45,594 bases of DNA from Marinomonas pontica (GCF_026191375.1 NZ_JAODTL010000018.1:1-45594), one strand, 5' to 3'; positions 17,927 through 25,578 are shown, counted from the stretch's first letter. Made by a program: numbers and translations. The notes: generated from the letters alone by a model not told the origin.

Positions 17927-18706
17927 TTATTTTGTGGTCGCGCTTGATGAATTCGGGTGAGAATAAAAAGGCACTTTCTTCATCCAAAGTTTAAGAGCTT
18001 GCCAATAAATTCCGAACGCCACTTTCATTGTCATTACTGGATAACGAAACAACACGCTCGCCATCGAACGCGACGTTAATGGCATTCGAGTCAGTGACAA
18101 GGTGGCGTCGAACACGCATTGCTCACCCTCAATTTCTCTATTCTGCATGTGCACTGCCAGTTTTTGATCCGGAGCATTACTCCGCCAATCGTAAAAGTGC
18201 GTCATAGGATGAAACGGCGACACATGCATGTCCTTATTAAATTGGATACGTTGCATTGCTTGGCTTGGATCACACTTTAAAACATAGGCCACTTTTTCTT
18301 TCCAAGGTGTGTTCGTGACTTCCAAAAGCATGGCCTGCAATTGCTCGTTGTCATCAAAGCAGTAATAAATCGTGATGGGATTAATGATAAAGCCGAAATA
18401 ACGACAATTGGTCAGCATGCGCACCGACCCAGACAGCGTTAATCCCAAGCGATCATTCACCTCGGACAATACTGCCTGCTTGATCGGCAAAGCGTCATCA
18501 CCGAAGTAATCCTGACGGGAAAATCGCGCAAGCGCCCAAGGCTTCATTGACCACCAAGGGCTCATTGCCAACACGTCGTCCAATTCATCCAAATCAAAAT
18601 ACATCATGAAAACACGGTATCGAAAGGCATGAGACCGCGGTGAAAACCGACGATGACGTACCATGCCATGATAAACAGCGCTGTGTTTGGGCTCGAAACC
18701 TACCAT
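17927..18706 (-). CDS. DUF1365 protein
   Basis: The ATG at 18704-18706 lies inside the end of the FAD gene, whose stop occupies 18700-18702, so translation is coupled. An upstream start at 18748 is less likely. About 259 residues begin MVGFEPKHSAVYHG and continue with VRHRRFSPRSHAFRYRVFMM, the DUF1365 hallmark, then FGFIINPITIYYCFDDNEQL and VSPFHPMTHFYDWRSNAP. The family co-occurs almost invariably with the FAD protein and Cfa, and is thought to act in fatty acyl modification. It has no recognised catalytic motif. In the furan fatty acid model it is a candidate for a missing enzyme or partner (inference). Confidence 0.9.
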   Translation of the reverse strand: MVGFEPKHSAVYHGMVRHRRFSPRSHAFRYRVFMMYFDLDELDDVLAMSPWWSMKPWALARFSRQDYFGDDALPIKQAVLSEVNDRLGLTLSGSVRMLTNCRYFGFIINPITIYYCFDDNEQLQAMLLEVTNTPWKEKVAYVLKCDPSQAMQRIQFNKDMHVSPFHPMTHFYDWRSNAPDQKLAVHMQNREIEGEQCVFDATLSLTRMPLTSRSMASVLFRYPVMTMKVAFGIYWQALKLWMKKVPFYSHPNSSSATTK

Positions 18707-19950
18707 GAGACACCAAGTCCATTTGCCACACGTACACCACTCCAACAACCATCTTCATGAAAACCATTGCGCCAGTACGCACCACAAAACCAAGTTTTGT
18801 TGACGCCATTAATCTCTGCCCAACGGTCCTGAGCCTTTATGCCATCTAAGGTAAAAGTAGGATGAGCATACTGAAAGCGCCCAACTATTTTGTCTTCCGC
18901 AATCATGTCTGTTTGATTCAACGTCACAACGTAAGTGGTCTCACTGTCGAAGTGTTGCAGAATATTCATGTTGTAGCTCAACGTTGCCGGCTTTGTTCGG
19001 TCTTCGCCAAGGTGATAATTCCAGCTCGACCACGCCAACTTTTTCTTTGGTAAAAGTCGAGTATCGGTGTGCAACACCACGTCGTTATTACGATACGGAA
19101 TGGCGGACAAAATTGCGTGTTCTTCAGCTGAAGGGTCCGCTAACAAAGCCAACGCCTCGTCGCTATGGCAAGCAAAGACCACCTGATCAAATGTTTGCTG
19201 TGAACCGTCCGCAAAGTCAATCAACACTTCGCTGTCCAAACGATGCACTTTCGCTATATCCGCACCAAGCTGAATTCTGTCATTAAACTTCGCCACCAAA
19301 GGGGATAAATAAGCCGATGAACCGCCCTCGATGACTCGCCATTGAGGGCGATCATTCACACTCAATAACCCATGATTTTTAAAGAATCGGACAAAAAACA
19401 CCAAGGGGAATTCCATCATTTCATCCAGTGTCGACGACCAAATCGCGCTGCCCATCGGGATCAAATAATGGCTGGCGAAACGGCTTCCATAGCCCTTTTC
19501 TTTTAGGTATTCGCCCAATGTGACGCCTTCTTTTAACTCTCCGCTTTCTAGGTCTTGGATGGCTTCTTTATTGAAACGTAGAATGTCTTTTAACATTCCT
19601 ATGAATGAGACATTTAACAAATTACGACGTTGTGCAAACAAGGTGTTTAGGTTATTTCCACCGTATTCCAACCCTGTACGCTGACAACTCACACTAAAGC
19701 TCATTTCTGTCGCTTTGGATTTCACGCCCAATTCGTCCATCAGACGAATGAAGTTCGGGTAAGTCCAGTCATTAAAAACAATAAAGCCAGTGTCGATCGC
19801 TCTCACACTGCCCGCTTCAGGAACCTCCACCGTCGCCGTATGACCGCCGATTCGTTTAGCCGACTCAAACACGGTCACATCATGTTCTTTCTGCAATAAA
19901 TACGCACTGGTCAAACCAGAAATCCCAGACCCTATGATGGCTATCTTCAC
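18700..19950 (-). CDS. FAD-dependent amine-oxidase-like oxidoreductase
   Basis: The start is GTG 19950 with AAGGAG 8 nt upstream. The 416-residue flavoprotein has an N-terminal Rossmann dinucleotide motif (IAIIGSGISGLTSAYLLQKE) and a following GG motif (ESAKRIGGHTATVEV). IDTGFIVFNDWTYPNF and the C-terminal WFCGAYWRNGFHEDG complete the FAD site. It belongs to the NAD/FAD-binding amine-oxidase-like proteins clustered with DUF1365 and Cfa, related to carotenoid and fatty acid desaturases. In this setting the most attractive role is desaturation of a methylated acyl chain, as for UfaD. That assignment is inference from context and recall. It lies 22 bp after the SDR gene. Confidence 0.9.
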   Translation of the reverse strand: MKIAIIGSGISGLTSAYLLQKEHDVTVFESAKRIGGHTATVEVPEAGSVRAIDTGFIVFNDWTYPNFIRLMDELGVKSKATEMSFSVSCQRTGLEYGGNNLNTLFAQRRNLLNVSFIGMLKDILRFNKEAIQDLESGELKEGVTLGEYLKEKGYGSRFASHYLIPMGSAIWSSTLDEMMEFPLVFFVRFFKNHGLLSVNDRPQWRVIEGGSSAYLSPLVAKFNDRIQLGADIAKVHRLDSEVLIDFADGSQQTFDQVVFACHSDEALALLADPSAEEHAILSAIPYRNNDVVLHTDTRLLPKKKLAWSSWNYHLGEDRTKPATLSYNMNILQHFDSETTYVVTLNQTDMIAEDKIVGRFQYAHPTFTLDGIKAQDRWAEINGVNKTWFCGAYWRNGFHEDGCWSGVRVANGLGVSW

Positions 19951-19972
19951 TTACTGACTCCTTAAAAAATAA

Positions 19973-20737
19973 TTATTGGCCGTTTGGCTTAGGGGCAAGT
20001 TTGGCAAGCCACCATTTAGGAAAATGTCGTCCAGCCCACAAAATGGCGGACAAGCGTTTTGGAAAAGCGTACTCAAATGGTCGAGAATCTAGGGCCGAAA
20101 ACATCCGCTTTGCGGCCTCATCAGCAGACATAAGAAACGGCATATCAAAGGTGTTTTTCTGAGTAAGAGGCGTATCCACAAAACCCGGCATTAAGCAGGT
20201 CACATCAATATTGAAGGGTTTTAAATCCATCCTTAAGGACGATAAGAAATACCGCACGGCCGCTTTGCTGGCGCCATAGGCTTCCGCCTGAGGAAACGCC
20301 GCTTGCACTGCCTGCGAGCTGACACCGACCAAATGCGGACGCGGCGCTTTTTTCAACAAAGGCATGCACGTTTCCACGCTGTTTACCAAACCAATAAAAT
20401 TCACCGACATGATGCGATCCATCATTTTCCAATCTGGATCCGTGTCCGACATGTCTAAATACTCACACGTTCCAGCGTTAAGCAACGCACAATCCAACAC
20501 ATCAGTATGCGCCATCAGCGCCGCTTGCACTTCGCTGACTTGGCTTGCATCGGCGATATCAAAAGGAATGAAATGAAGTTGTTCATGTTGACTGAGCAAA
20601 GGCGTCAGGCCACCTTGCCCTCTTGCACTGGCCAACACCTTCCAGCCGGCATCCAAAAATTGCTTGGTGAGTGCCAAGCCAATGCCTGAGCTGGCTCCCG
20701 TAATCCACACCACGCCTTGATTCTTTGTACGATTCAT
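19973..20737 (-). CDS. Short-chain dehydrogenase/reductase
   Basis: This is a classical SDR of 254 residues with the cofactor motif TGASSGIG (about 13-20), an NAG-type motif (ALLNAGTCEY), the catalytic Ser in GVSSQA and YGASK (Y-x3-K, about 155-159). It ends in a C-terminal region typical of lipid-active SDRs. The substrate is unknown; the operon suggests an acyl-chain or envelope lipid intermediate. AAGGAG precedes the ATG. It lies 15 bp after the NTF2-like gene. Confidence 0.93.
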   Translation of the reverse strand: MNRTKNQGVVWITGASSGIGLALTKQFLDAGWKVLASARGQGGLTPLLSQHEQLHFIPFDIADASQVSEVQAALMAHTDVLDCALLNAGTCEYLDMSDTDPDWKMMDRIMSVNFIGLVNSVETCMPLLKKAPRPHLVGVSSQAVQAAFPQAEAYGASKAAVRYFLSSLRMDLKPFNIDVTCLMPGFVDTPLTQKNTFDMPFLMSADEAAKRMFSALDSRPFEYAFPKRLSAILWAGRHFPKWWLAKLAPKPNGQ

Positions 20738-20752
20738 CAGAGTCTCCTTACG

Positions 20753-21202
20753 TTACTTCGCTAGACGCTTTTTTAATCCCTTTACGAAGAACCCCAACAA
20801 AGGAACATGTTCGTATATTAGCTGCCCTAAATCATACACATCCTCGTGGAAGTAGATACGCTCGTTGAATTGCACCTGGCTAATCCCACGCACTGTGATG
20901 GTTTCATTGCCTAATTTAGGGTGTTTAAAGTGCATGTTCCATTTAATGTACGCCGTGTTTTCGGACACAGTCTGATCTAAATATTCAAAACGACCGCTGT
21001 GAACGTTTACGCACATTTCTGATAAATACGCATGCAGCGCTTCACTGCCACGCAGCTCATGGACGGGATCTTTAAACAAAACATCCTCCGTGTACACATC
21101 GTCAATTTTGTCCAGCTGAGGATGCTTCACATCGAGATAGAATGCTTTAAAGCGCTCTATTAACAAAGAACTGGGATCCATCGTAGCGTCCACCATATTC
21201 AT
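20753..21202 (-). CDS. NTF2/SnoaL-like protein, first gene of stress operon
   Basis: This is a compact alpha+beta protein of about 149 residues with the NTF2-like pattern: an N-terminal helix (LIERFKAFYLDVKHPQLDKI), then YTEDVLFKDPVHELRG and a beta-rich remainder (AYIKWNMHFKHPKLGNETIT). Start ATG 21202 is preceded by AAGG; GTG 21205 is possible. Such folds act as small enzymes or binding proteins. No catalytic assignment is possible, but it always travels with this SDR/FAD/DUF1365/Cfa set. Its promoter is the minus-strand TGATCC element at 21248-21275. Confidence 0.85.
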   Translation of the reverse strand: MNMVDATMDPSSLLIERFKAFYLDVKHPQLDKIDDVYTEDVLFKDPVHELRGSEALHAYLSEMCVNVHSGRFEYLDQTVSENTAYIKWNMHFKHPKLGNETITVRGISQVQFNERIYFHEDVYDLGQLIYEHVPLLGFFVKGLKKRLAK

Positions 21203-21247
21203 CACTTACCTTGGCTGTTACCTTTTCAGGCGATTCGTTATGTGAAT

Positions 21248-21275
21248 TAAACGCACACAAAAGTATTTCGGATCA
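21248..21275 (-). promoter_or_regulatory. ECF-type promoter of the lipid stress operon
   Basis: On the minus strand TGATCC (21275-21270) is followed by exactly 16 nt and CGTTTA (21253-21248), 45 nt before the NTF2-like ATG. The plus-strand promoter in front of the sigma gene has the same pattern. TGATCC is the -35 element I recall for RpoE-ChrR (ECF11) systems. Confidence 0.7.
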
Positions 21276-21296
21276 TTCTTTTTTAATCCTTTAAAG

Positions 21297-21324
21297 TGAT
21301 CCACACTAACATTGCCTGCGTAAA
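21297..21324 (+). promoter_or_regulatory. ECF-type autoregulatory promoter of sigma-chrR
   Basis: TGATCC (21297-21302), 16 nt, then CGTAAA (21319-21324), 53 nt before the sigma-factor ATG. It mirrors the divergent element at 21248-21275, so the sigma factor probably transcribes both its own gene and the lipid operon. Confidence 0.7.
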
Positions 21325-21377
21325 TAAAATATTACGCCAATACAGCGTCGACACAGCCGTCAGTTCTGGAGCCTTAA

Positions 21378-21953
21378 ATGGAACGCGCAACCCCATTAGA
21401 TTATGACGAAACACGAGTAGCAGACATGTTCGCTGTCGCTCAAGCGAGAGACCAAGCGGCTCTTGCTCGCCTATTTGACTATTACGTCCCCAAGGTAAGG
21501 TCATTTTGCTTAGCGGCTCAGCCGGGTGCCAACTTAATGGCCGACGACATTGCCCAAGAAGTGATGATCCGCATTTGGAACAAAGCACACACATACAAGC
21601 CAGAGTCAGCGTCACTTAATACGTGGGTGTTCACTTTGGCTCGAAATGCTCGTATTGATTATTTGCGTAAAAACAGCCGACACCAATCGGATATCGATCC
21701 GGAATTCCTATGGCAAAACGTGGTCGACGAAAACGCGGATCCATTTAAAGACGCTCAACAAAAGCGCGATCAAGAGCGGATTCAACAAGGTTTAGACAAA
21801 CTGCCCGCGGACCAAAAGCAGGTGTTGGCAAAAGTCTATTTGGAAGGCAAAACGCACAAAGAAGCGGCGGAAGAGCTCTCTCTTCCTCTTGGCACAATAA
21901 AGTCAAGAGTCCGCTTAGCTTTGCACAAACTCACTATTTACGTTAAGAGGTAG
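21378..21953 (+). CDS. ECF sigma factor, ChrR-partnered (ECF11-like)
   Basis: The 191-residue protein has sigma region 2 at about 30-100 (ADDIAQEVMIRIWNKAHTYK, LNTWVFTLARNARIDYLRK) and region 4 at about 125-185 (LPADQKQVLAKVYLEGKTHK, LSLPLGTIKSRVRLALHKL). There is no region 1.1 or 3, so it is an ECF factor. The chrR-type gene starts 5 bp after its stop. By family knowledge such factors respond to singlet oxygen or organic peroxides when ChrR lets go. The matching TGATCC promoters on both sides identify the divergent operon as its main local target. Confidence 0.93.
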   Translation: MERATPLDYDETRVADMFAVAQARDQAALARLFDYYVPKVRSFCLAAQPGANLMADDIAQEVMIRIWNKAHTYKPESASLNTWVFTLARNARIDYLRKNSRHQSDIDPEFLWQNVVDENADPFKDAQQKRDQERIQQGLDKLPADQKQVLAKVYLEGKTHKEAAEELSLPLGTIKSRVRLALHKLTIYVKR

Positions 21954-21958
21954 TATCG

Positions 21959-22654
21959 ATGATTCACTACCATCCATCGATTGAAACACTAACCGACTAC
22001 GCAGCCGGTTCCTTACCACTGACTCATGCTCTGTGTGTGTCTACGCACATCGAGCATTGTCACGAATGCCAACAACAAATCCGCAAGCTAGAAATGCTCG
22101 GATCGCATTTGTTTGACCAAACAAAAGTAGAAAGCCGTCGCCTTAACCGTTTAAAAGACCGATTCTTTGAGCAATTAGCCGAACAGCCCGTTCAGGAAAT
22201 TATGGAAATGGCGTTACAGAAAGAATCAAAAAACACCAGCTGGGAAGAACAATACGCCGTACCAAACAGCCTACGTCAGTTTATTAAACAAGGCTATGAC
22301 GAACTGAATTGGATGCGTTTGTCACCGTCGTTTAAAATTGCCACGCTTTATAACGAAGAAGGCGGAGCACAGGTTGCGCTGACCCGAGTTAAAGCGGGAG
22401 CACACATGCCCACGCACACTCATACTGGTGACGAAATCACCTTGGTACTTGAAGGTGCGTTCTCTGACGAATCGGGAGTGTATCGACAAGGCGATTTTAT
22501 TAACCGTGATGCGAGTCACAAACATAAGCCCATTGTCACCAAAGACGCCGAATGCATTTGCTTAACCGTACTAGACGCTCCGATTGAGTTTACTGGCTGG
22601 TTAGCACGATTGCTCAACCCAATCATTCGTCGATATCACCCTCATTCACACTGA
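21959..22654 (+). CDS. chrR: ChrR-family zinc anti-sigma factor with cupin domain
   Basis: The 231-residue protein has two domains. The N-terminal ZAS anti-sigma domain (about 1-85) has an early His (IHYHPS) and HIEHCHECQQQI, giving the H-x3-C-x2-C zinc site. The C-terminal cupin domain (about 110-215) has metal-ligand pattern THTHTGDE, a strand with VLEGAFSDESGVY, and a third His in DASHKHKP. In ChrR the cupin senses singlet oxygen or peroxide and the ZAS part holds the sigma factor. AGAGG precedes the ATG, and the 5-bp gap from the sigma gene implies coupled synthesis at fixed stoichiometry. Confidence 0.93.
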   Translation: MIHYHPSIETLTDYAAGSLPLTHALCVSTHIEHCHECQQQIRKLEMLGSHLFDQTKVESRRLNRLKDRFFEQLAEQPVQEIMEMALQKESKNTSWEEQYAVPNSLRQFIKQGYDELNWMRLSPSFKIATLYNEEGGAQVALTRVKAGAHMPTHTHTGDEITLVLEGAFSDESGVYRQGDFINRDASHKHKPIVTKDAECICLTVLDAPIEFTGWLARLLNPIIRRYHPHSH

Positions 22655-22672
22655 GAAAAAGCCCATGGCCAC

Positions 22673-22710
22673 CGTCTGCAGCGTAAACGATAGACACACG
22701 ATTGCAGACG
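22673..22710. repeat. 8-bp inverted repeat after chrR
   Basis: CGTCTGCA (22673-22680) and TGCAGACG (22703-22710) are perfectly complementary with a 22-nt spacer. There is no T-tract, so it is a poor intrinsic terminator. It may be a regulatory site or mRNA-end stabiliser for chrR. Confidence 0.45.
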
Positions 22711-22742
22711 TTAGCCAATAACAAGCAAATTTTATGAAATTC

Positions 22743-22778
22743 TGGTATAGTCCTTGCTCAATCTAAAAACAAGGACTA
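22743..22778 (+). promoter_or_regulatory. Extended -10 and SD-overlapping inverted repeat
   Basis: TGGTATAGT (22743-22751) looks like an extended -10 box. A perfect 9-bp inverted repeat, TAGTCCTTG (22748-22756) with CAAGGACTA (22770-22778), overlaps both that box and the AAGGA ribosome-binding site (22771-22775) of the next gene. Either it is an operator, or, if transcription starts further upstream, an mRNA hairpin that hides the SD. Confidence 0.5.
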
Positions 22779-22784
22779 TTTATC

Positions 22785-22967
22785 ATGGCAACTAAGAAGA
22801 AACAGCCGGCAGCTTCGGAAACTTCGGAATCCATAGAAAAGCAAATGCAAGAGTTTCTTGCTCGCGGTGGACAGATAGATAAAATCGATTCAGGGGTTAG
22901 CGGTCAATCACAGCTAACAGGATCACGTCATATTTCCCTAGGAAATAGCAAAACGAAAGCACAATAA
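22785..22967 (+). CDS. SutA-like small conserved protein
   Basis: The 60-residue hydrophilic protein has a lysine-rich start (MATKKKQPAAS), a short helix (SIEKQMQEFLARGGQIDKID) and a polar tail. The EFLxRGG core resembles the conserved region of SutA, the RNA-polymerase-associated regulator of slow growth in Pseudomonas. It is much shorter, lacking the acidic N-terminal part. The family link rests on this motif alone. It stands alone, with its own promoter region and a terminator overlapping its stop codon. AAGGA lies 9 nt upstream of the ATG inside an inverted repeat. Confidence 0.75.
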   Translation: MATKKKQPAASETSESIEKQMQEFLARGGQIDKIDSGVSGQSQLTGSRHISLGNSKTKAQ

Positions 22968-22981
22968 GCCTTCGTTTTTTA
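22953..22981 (+). terminator. Terminator overlapping the SutA-like stop
   Basis: ACGAA (22953-22957) pairs with TTCGT (22971-22975), with a further GC/GC pair inside after one mismatch, followed by T6. The stem begins within the last codons of the SutA-like gene. Confidence 0.7.
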
Positions 22982-23051
22982 TCGGACCAAGTTCGGTAGG
23001 TACACAACAGATAACGCAGACTTGGCTTCTGAAACTAAGCCCGGAGCCAGT

Positions 23052-23894
23052 CTAAGCGTTCTTCCTTTCTAATTCATAAGCCAATCCAATCGACAGCGCC
23101 TGCGCCAAACACAACGACGAAGACAAAGAACGGAACGAATCGATTTCGGCTTCTTTCACCACAAAACACACAGACGCAATGGATGCTAACGGGCTGATTT
23201 GATTATCTGTAATGACAATTAAAGGTACATTTTTCTCTGCTGCGGCTTTGGCGACACTTTGCGTTTCTTCTGCGTATGGATAAAAACTTACAGCGATCAG
23301 CACATCATTCTGATCCAAAGAACTGCCTTGTTCTTTGAACATGCCACCCACGCCATCCACCAAATACGCTTTTTGATTAATATGACGTAACGCATAAGCA
23401 AAATAACTCGCCACAACAAAAGCGCGCCTTACGCCCACAATATGAGCAGCATGAGCTTGCGATAAAATCTGGATGGCCTTGTCCAGATCCTCTGGAGCGG
23501 TTGTCTCCCCCAAATGCCCTAACGCAATCGCATTAGCGTGAGAAAAACGACTCAACAATTGCGCTGGTGACTGATCACTTCCTTCATCACCAAACACTTC
23601 TCGTGCCATACGAATTCGATCTTGGTAATTCGGCGCCTCTTCCATCAATTTCTGTTGAAACAGTTTTTGCATTTCACTAAAGCCACTAAAGCCAAACGCG
23701 TTCGCAAAACGTACCCAAGTAGACGGATGAACACCTGCGTCTTTAGATAGCACGGCCACCGTACCAAACGCCACATCACTCGGAGCATCAAGAACAAACT
23801 CAGCCACTTGACGCAAGCGCTTGCTTAATTTTGGGTAATGCAATTTTATGGTTTCTTTCAAATCGGAGAGGGATTCTGGTGCCGTATCAATCAT
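23052..23894 (-). CDS. iolR: MurR/RpiR-family regulator, probable IolR
   Basis: The 280-residue protein has an N-terminal RpiR helix-turn-helix at about 10-85 (KLSKRLRQVAEFVLDAPSDV, SKDAGVHPSTWVRFANAFGF) and a C-terminal SIS sugar-phosphate-binding domain at about 125-255 (IVGVRRAFVVASYFAYALRH, DVLIAVSFYPYAEET, VPLIVITDNQISPLAS). It is transcribed away from the inositol genes. Its own promoter region carries a GGAA-N6-TTCT palindrome at 23994-24007, the same type of site found before the importer and iolC. In Sinorhizobium meliloti an RpiR-type IolR represses inositol genes and, as I recall, recognises GGAA-N6-TTCC. This supports naming it IolR, with an inositol-pathway phosphate intermediate as likely inducer. 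Confidence 0.85.
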   Translation of the reverse strand: MIDTAPESLSDLKETIKLHYPKLSKRLRQVAEFVLDAPSDVAFGTVAVLSKDAGVHPSTWVRFANAFGFSGFSEMQKLFQQKLMEEAPNYQDRIRMAREVFGDEGSDQSPAQLLSRFSHANAIALGHLGETTAPEDLDKAIQILSQAHAAHIVGVRRAFVVASYFAYALRHINQKAYLVDGVGGMFKEQGSSLDQNDVLIAVSFYPYAEETQSVAKAAAEKNVPLIVITDNQISPLASIASVCFVVKEAEIDSFRSLSSSLCLAQALSIGLAYELERKNA

Positions 23895-23993
23895 GACATA
23901 TTCTCTGTATCAAAGTTCTCTCTAAAACAGCGAATATCAACCATACCGAAAGGTCTGTAGGTTTATCGTGAGAGAAGAAATTATTGCAATTTT

Positions 23994-24007
23994 GGAATAA
24001 AAATTCT
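23994..24007. promoter_or_regulatory. Probable IolR operator before the rpiR-type gene
   Basis: GGAA (23994-23997), six bases, TTCT (24004-24007), lying in the 198-bp gap between the regulator and the divergent small gene at 24093. It suggests autoregulation. Confidence 0.6.
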
Positions 24008-24092
24008 AACTTAGTGATTACTAACATGTCTAGTAATCCGACGCTTTAAGAACACAACTTTATACAAAAAATTATCAAATAGGATATTTCCC

Positions 24093-24287
24093 TTGAACGA
24101 GACAGACCGCAAGTTTTTTCAACCTAAATGGCGTCGTGTCGCCGCTACTCTCTTTTGTTTTGCTTGGACATTAGTAGAATGGCTATCTGGTGAACCCTTC
24201 TGGGGAATCATTGCTGCAGGCATCAGTTTCTACTGTTTATGGAATTTTTTCTATCAATTTGACGAGAAGAATGACTCAGCAGAATAA
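24093..24287 (+). CDS. Small two-helix membrane protein, unknown
   Basis: This 64-residue protein starts at TTG 24093, supported by AGGA about 9 nt upstream; there is no ATG alternative. A short charged N-terminus (ETDRKFFQPKWRR) leads into two hydrophobic helices (VAATLFCFAWTLVEWLSG and FWGIIAAGISFYCLWNFFY), and the tail is acidic. I recognise similar conserved hypothetical proteins in marine gammaproteobacteria but no function. It diverges from the regulator gene across the probable IolR site, so it may be inositol-regulated. Confidence 0.7.
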   Translation: MNETDRKFFQPKWRRVAATLFCFAWTLVEWLSGEPFWGIIAAGISFYCLWNFFYQFDEKNDSAE

Positions 24288-24351
24288 AGAGCCATCGTAA
24301 ACAACCGACTCAAATAACAATAATATACCCCAGAGTATCAGGCTATTTTCT

Positions 24352-25386
24352 ATGTCAAAAAGACCCACTATTCATGATTTAGCAGAAGCGGCGGGCGTCA
24401 GTATCGCCACTGTGGATAGAGTATTGAATAAGCGCTCCAAAGTTCGTGAATCCACCTCACAACGGGTGCTTATCGCGGCGGAAGACATTGGCTACCATGC
24501 CACAGGATTACTGAAAAAGCGTGTACGGGAATCTAAGCCATTCAAACGCTTATCTATTTTATTGCAACGCAGCAACGATGAGTTTTACGAAGGGTTAGGT
24601 GCCGCTATTCGCTCTGCTTGCTCTCAAGAGACTCAATTTCAATTTGAAGTGAATGTGGTTTTCATGGACGAAGTGACGCCAGAATACATCACAGAGCAAA
24701 TAATCAAAGAGAGCAAACACGCCGACGGTATTGCCTTGGTCGCGCTTGATGATCATATACTTAATCGACATATTGAGCAGCTCACCGCAAACAACACACC
24801 TGTTTTTACCATTTTATCCCCCCTGTCGACGAATACCTGTACTGGCCACATTGGCGTGGACAACAGAAAAGCTGGACGAACGGCAGCTTGGGCCATTTCC
24901 AGGTTGACAAAAAAGGCAGGGAAAGTGGGCATACTGTTAGGCAGCCACCGCTACCTGAATCAAGACATTGCAGAAATTAGCTTCATCTCTTATTTTCGAG
25001 AAATTAAACACTCGTATGAGCTACTTTCTCCACTAACGAATCTGGATGATGATACATTGGCTTATCAAGCAACGAAGACATTGCTGAATAACCACCCTGA
25101 TGATTTAACCGCCATTTATAGCGCTGGCGGCGGTGTGAAAGGCATTATTAAAGCCCTAAAAGAGGCTGGGAAAAACCAGCAAACCACGCTAATTTGCAAT
25201 GAATTAACCTCCTATACTCGTCTTGCCTTGAGCGATGGTACGATCGACATGATCATCGCCACCCCCGTACAAAAACTCGCCTCCCGTTTAGCTGAGTTAT
25301 TTGCAGAGTCCTTTAGCAGTAAAAAATGCCACCCTCTTGCTCCTGTTCAATTAAGCGTCGACCTCCATGTAGCAGAAAACCTATAA
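24352..25386 (+). CDS. LacI-family transcriptional regulator
   Basis: The 344-residue protein has the LacI DNA-binding head (TIHDLAEAAGVSIATVDRVL, NKRSKVRESTSQRV, residues about 5-55). A periplasmic-binding-like sugar-sensing domain follows (about 70-340, with LSILLQRSNDEFYEGLGAAI and GHIGVDNRKAGRTAAWAI). The VDRVLN form is typical of a subgroup linked to ribose- and inositol-type transporters. It converges on the ABC importer operon and is likely a second regulator of it, which would then answer both to a free sugar or polyol (LacI) and a metabolite (RpiR). No LacI-type operator is obvious. Confidence 0.9.
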   Translation: MSKRPTIHDLAEAAGVSIATVDRVLNKRSKVRESTSQRVLIAAEDIGYHATGLLKKRVRESKPFKRLSILLQRSNDEFYEGLGAAIRSACSQETQFQFEVNVVFMDEVTPEYITEQIIKESKHADGIALVALDDHILNRHIEQLTANNTPVFTILSPLSTNTCTGHIGVDNRKAGRTAAWAISRLTKKAGKVGILLGSHRYLNQDIAEISFISYFREIKHSYELLSPLTNLDDDTLAYQATKTLLNNHPDDLTAIYSAGGGVKGIIKALKEAGKNQQTTLICNELTSYTRLALSDGTIDMIIATPVQKLASRLAELFAESFSSKKCHPLAPVQLSVDLHVAENL

Positions 25387-25533
25387 ATCCAACAACAGGG
25401 CTTTATAGGTTATCTATTCATTACTTTATTCAATCCGCTTGAACATTTAGCGCGCTTAACGCATTCACTTGAGCACTTATCCTAAACCTCCCCCTTAAGC
25501 AAAAACACTTAAACACCCATTAACGCCACGCAT

Positions 25534-25578
25534 AAAAAAGCAGCCCAATGTTAATAAACAAAGAGCTGCAACTGGGCG
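25534..25578 (-). terminator. Weak terminator after the ABC importer operon
   Basis: On the minus strand GCAGC (plus 25565-25569) can pair with GCTGC (25540-25544) directly before a T6 run. A competing stem uses GCCCA/TGGGC (25573-25577 with 25543-25547). The loop is long, so confidence is low. The remainder of 25387-25608 shows nothing. Confidence 0.4.
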
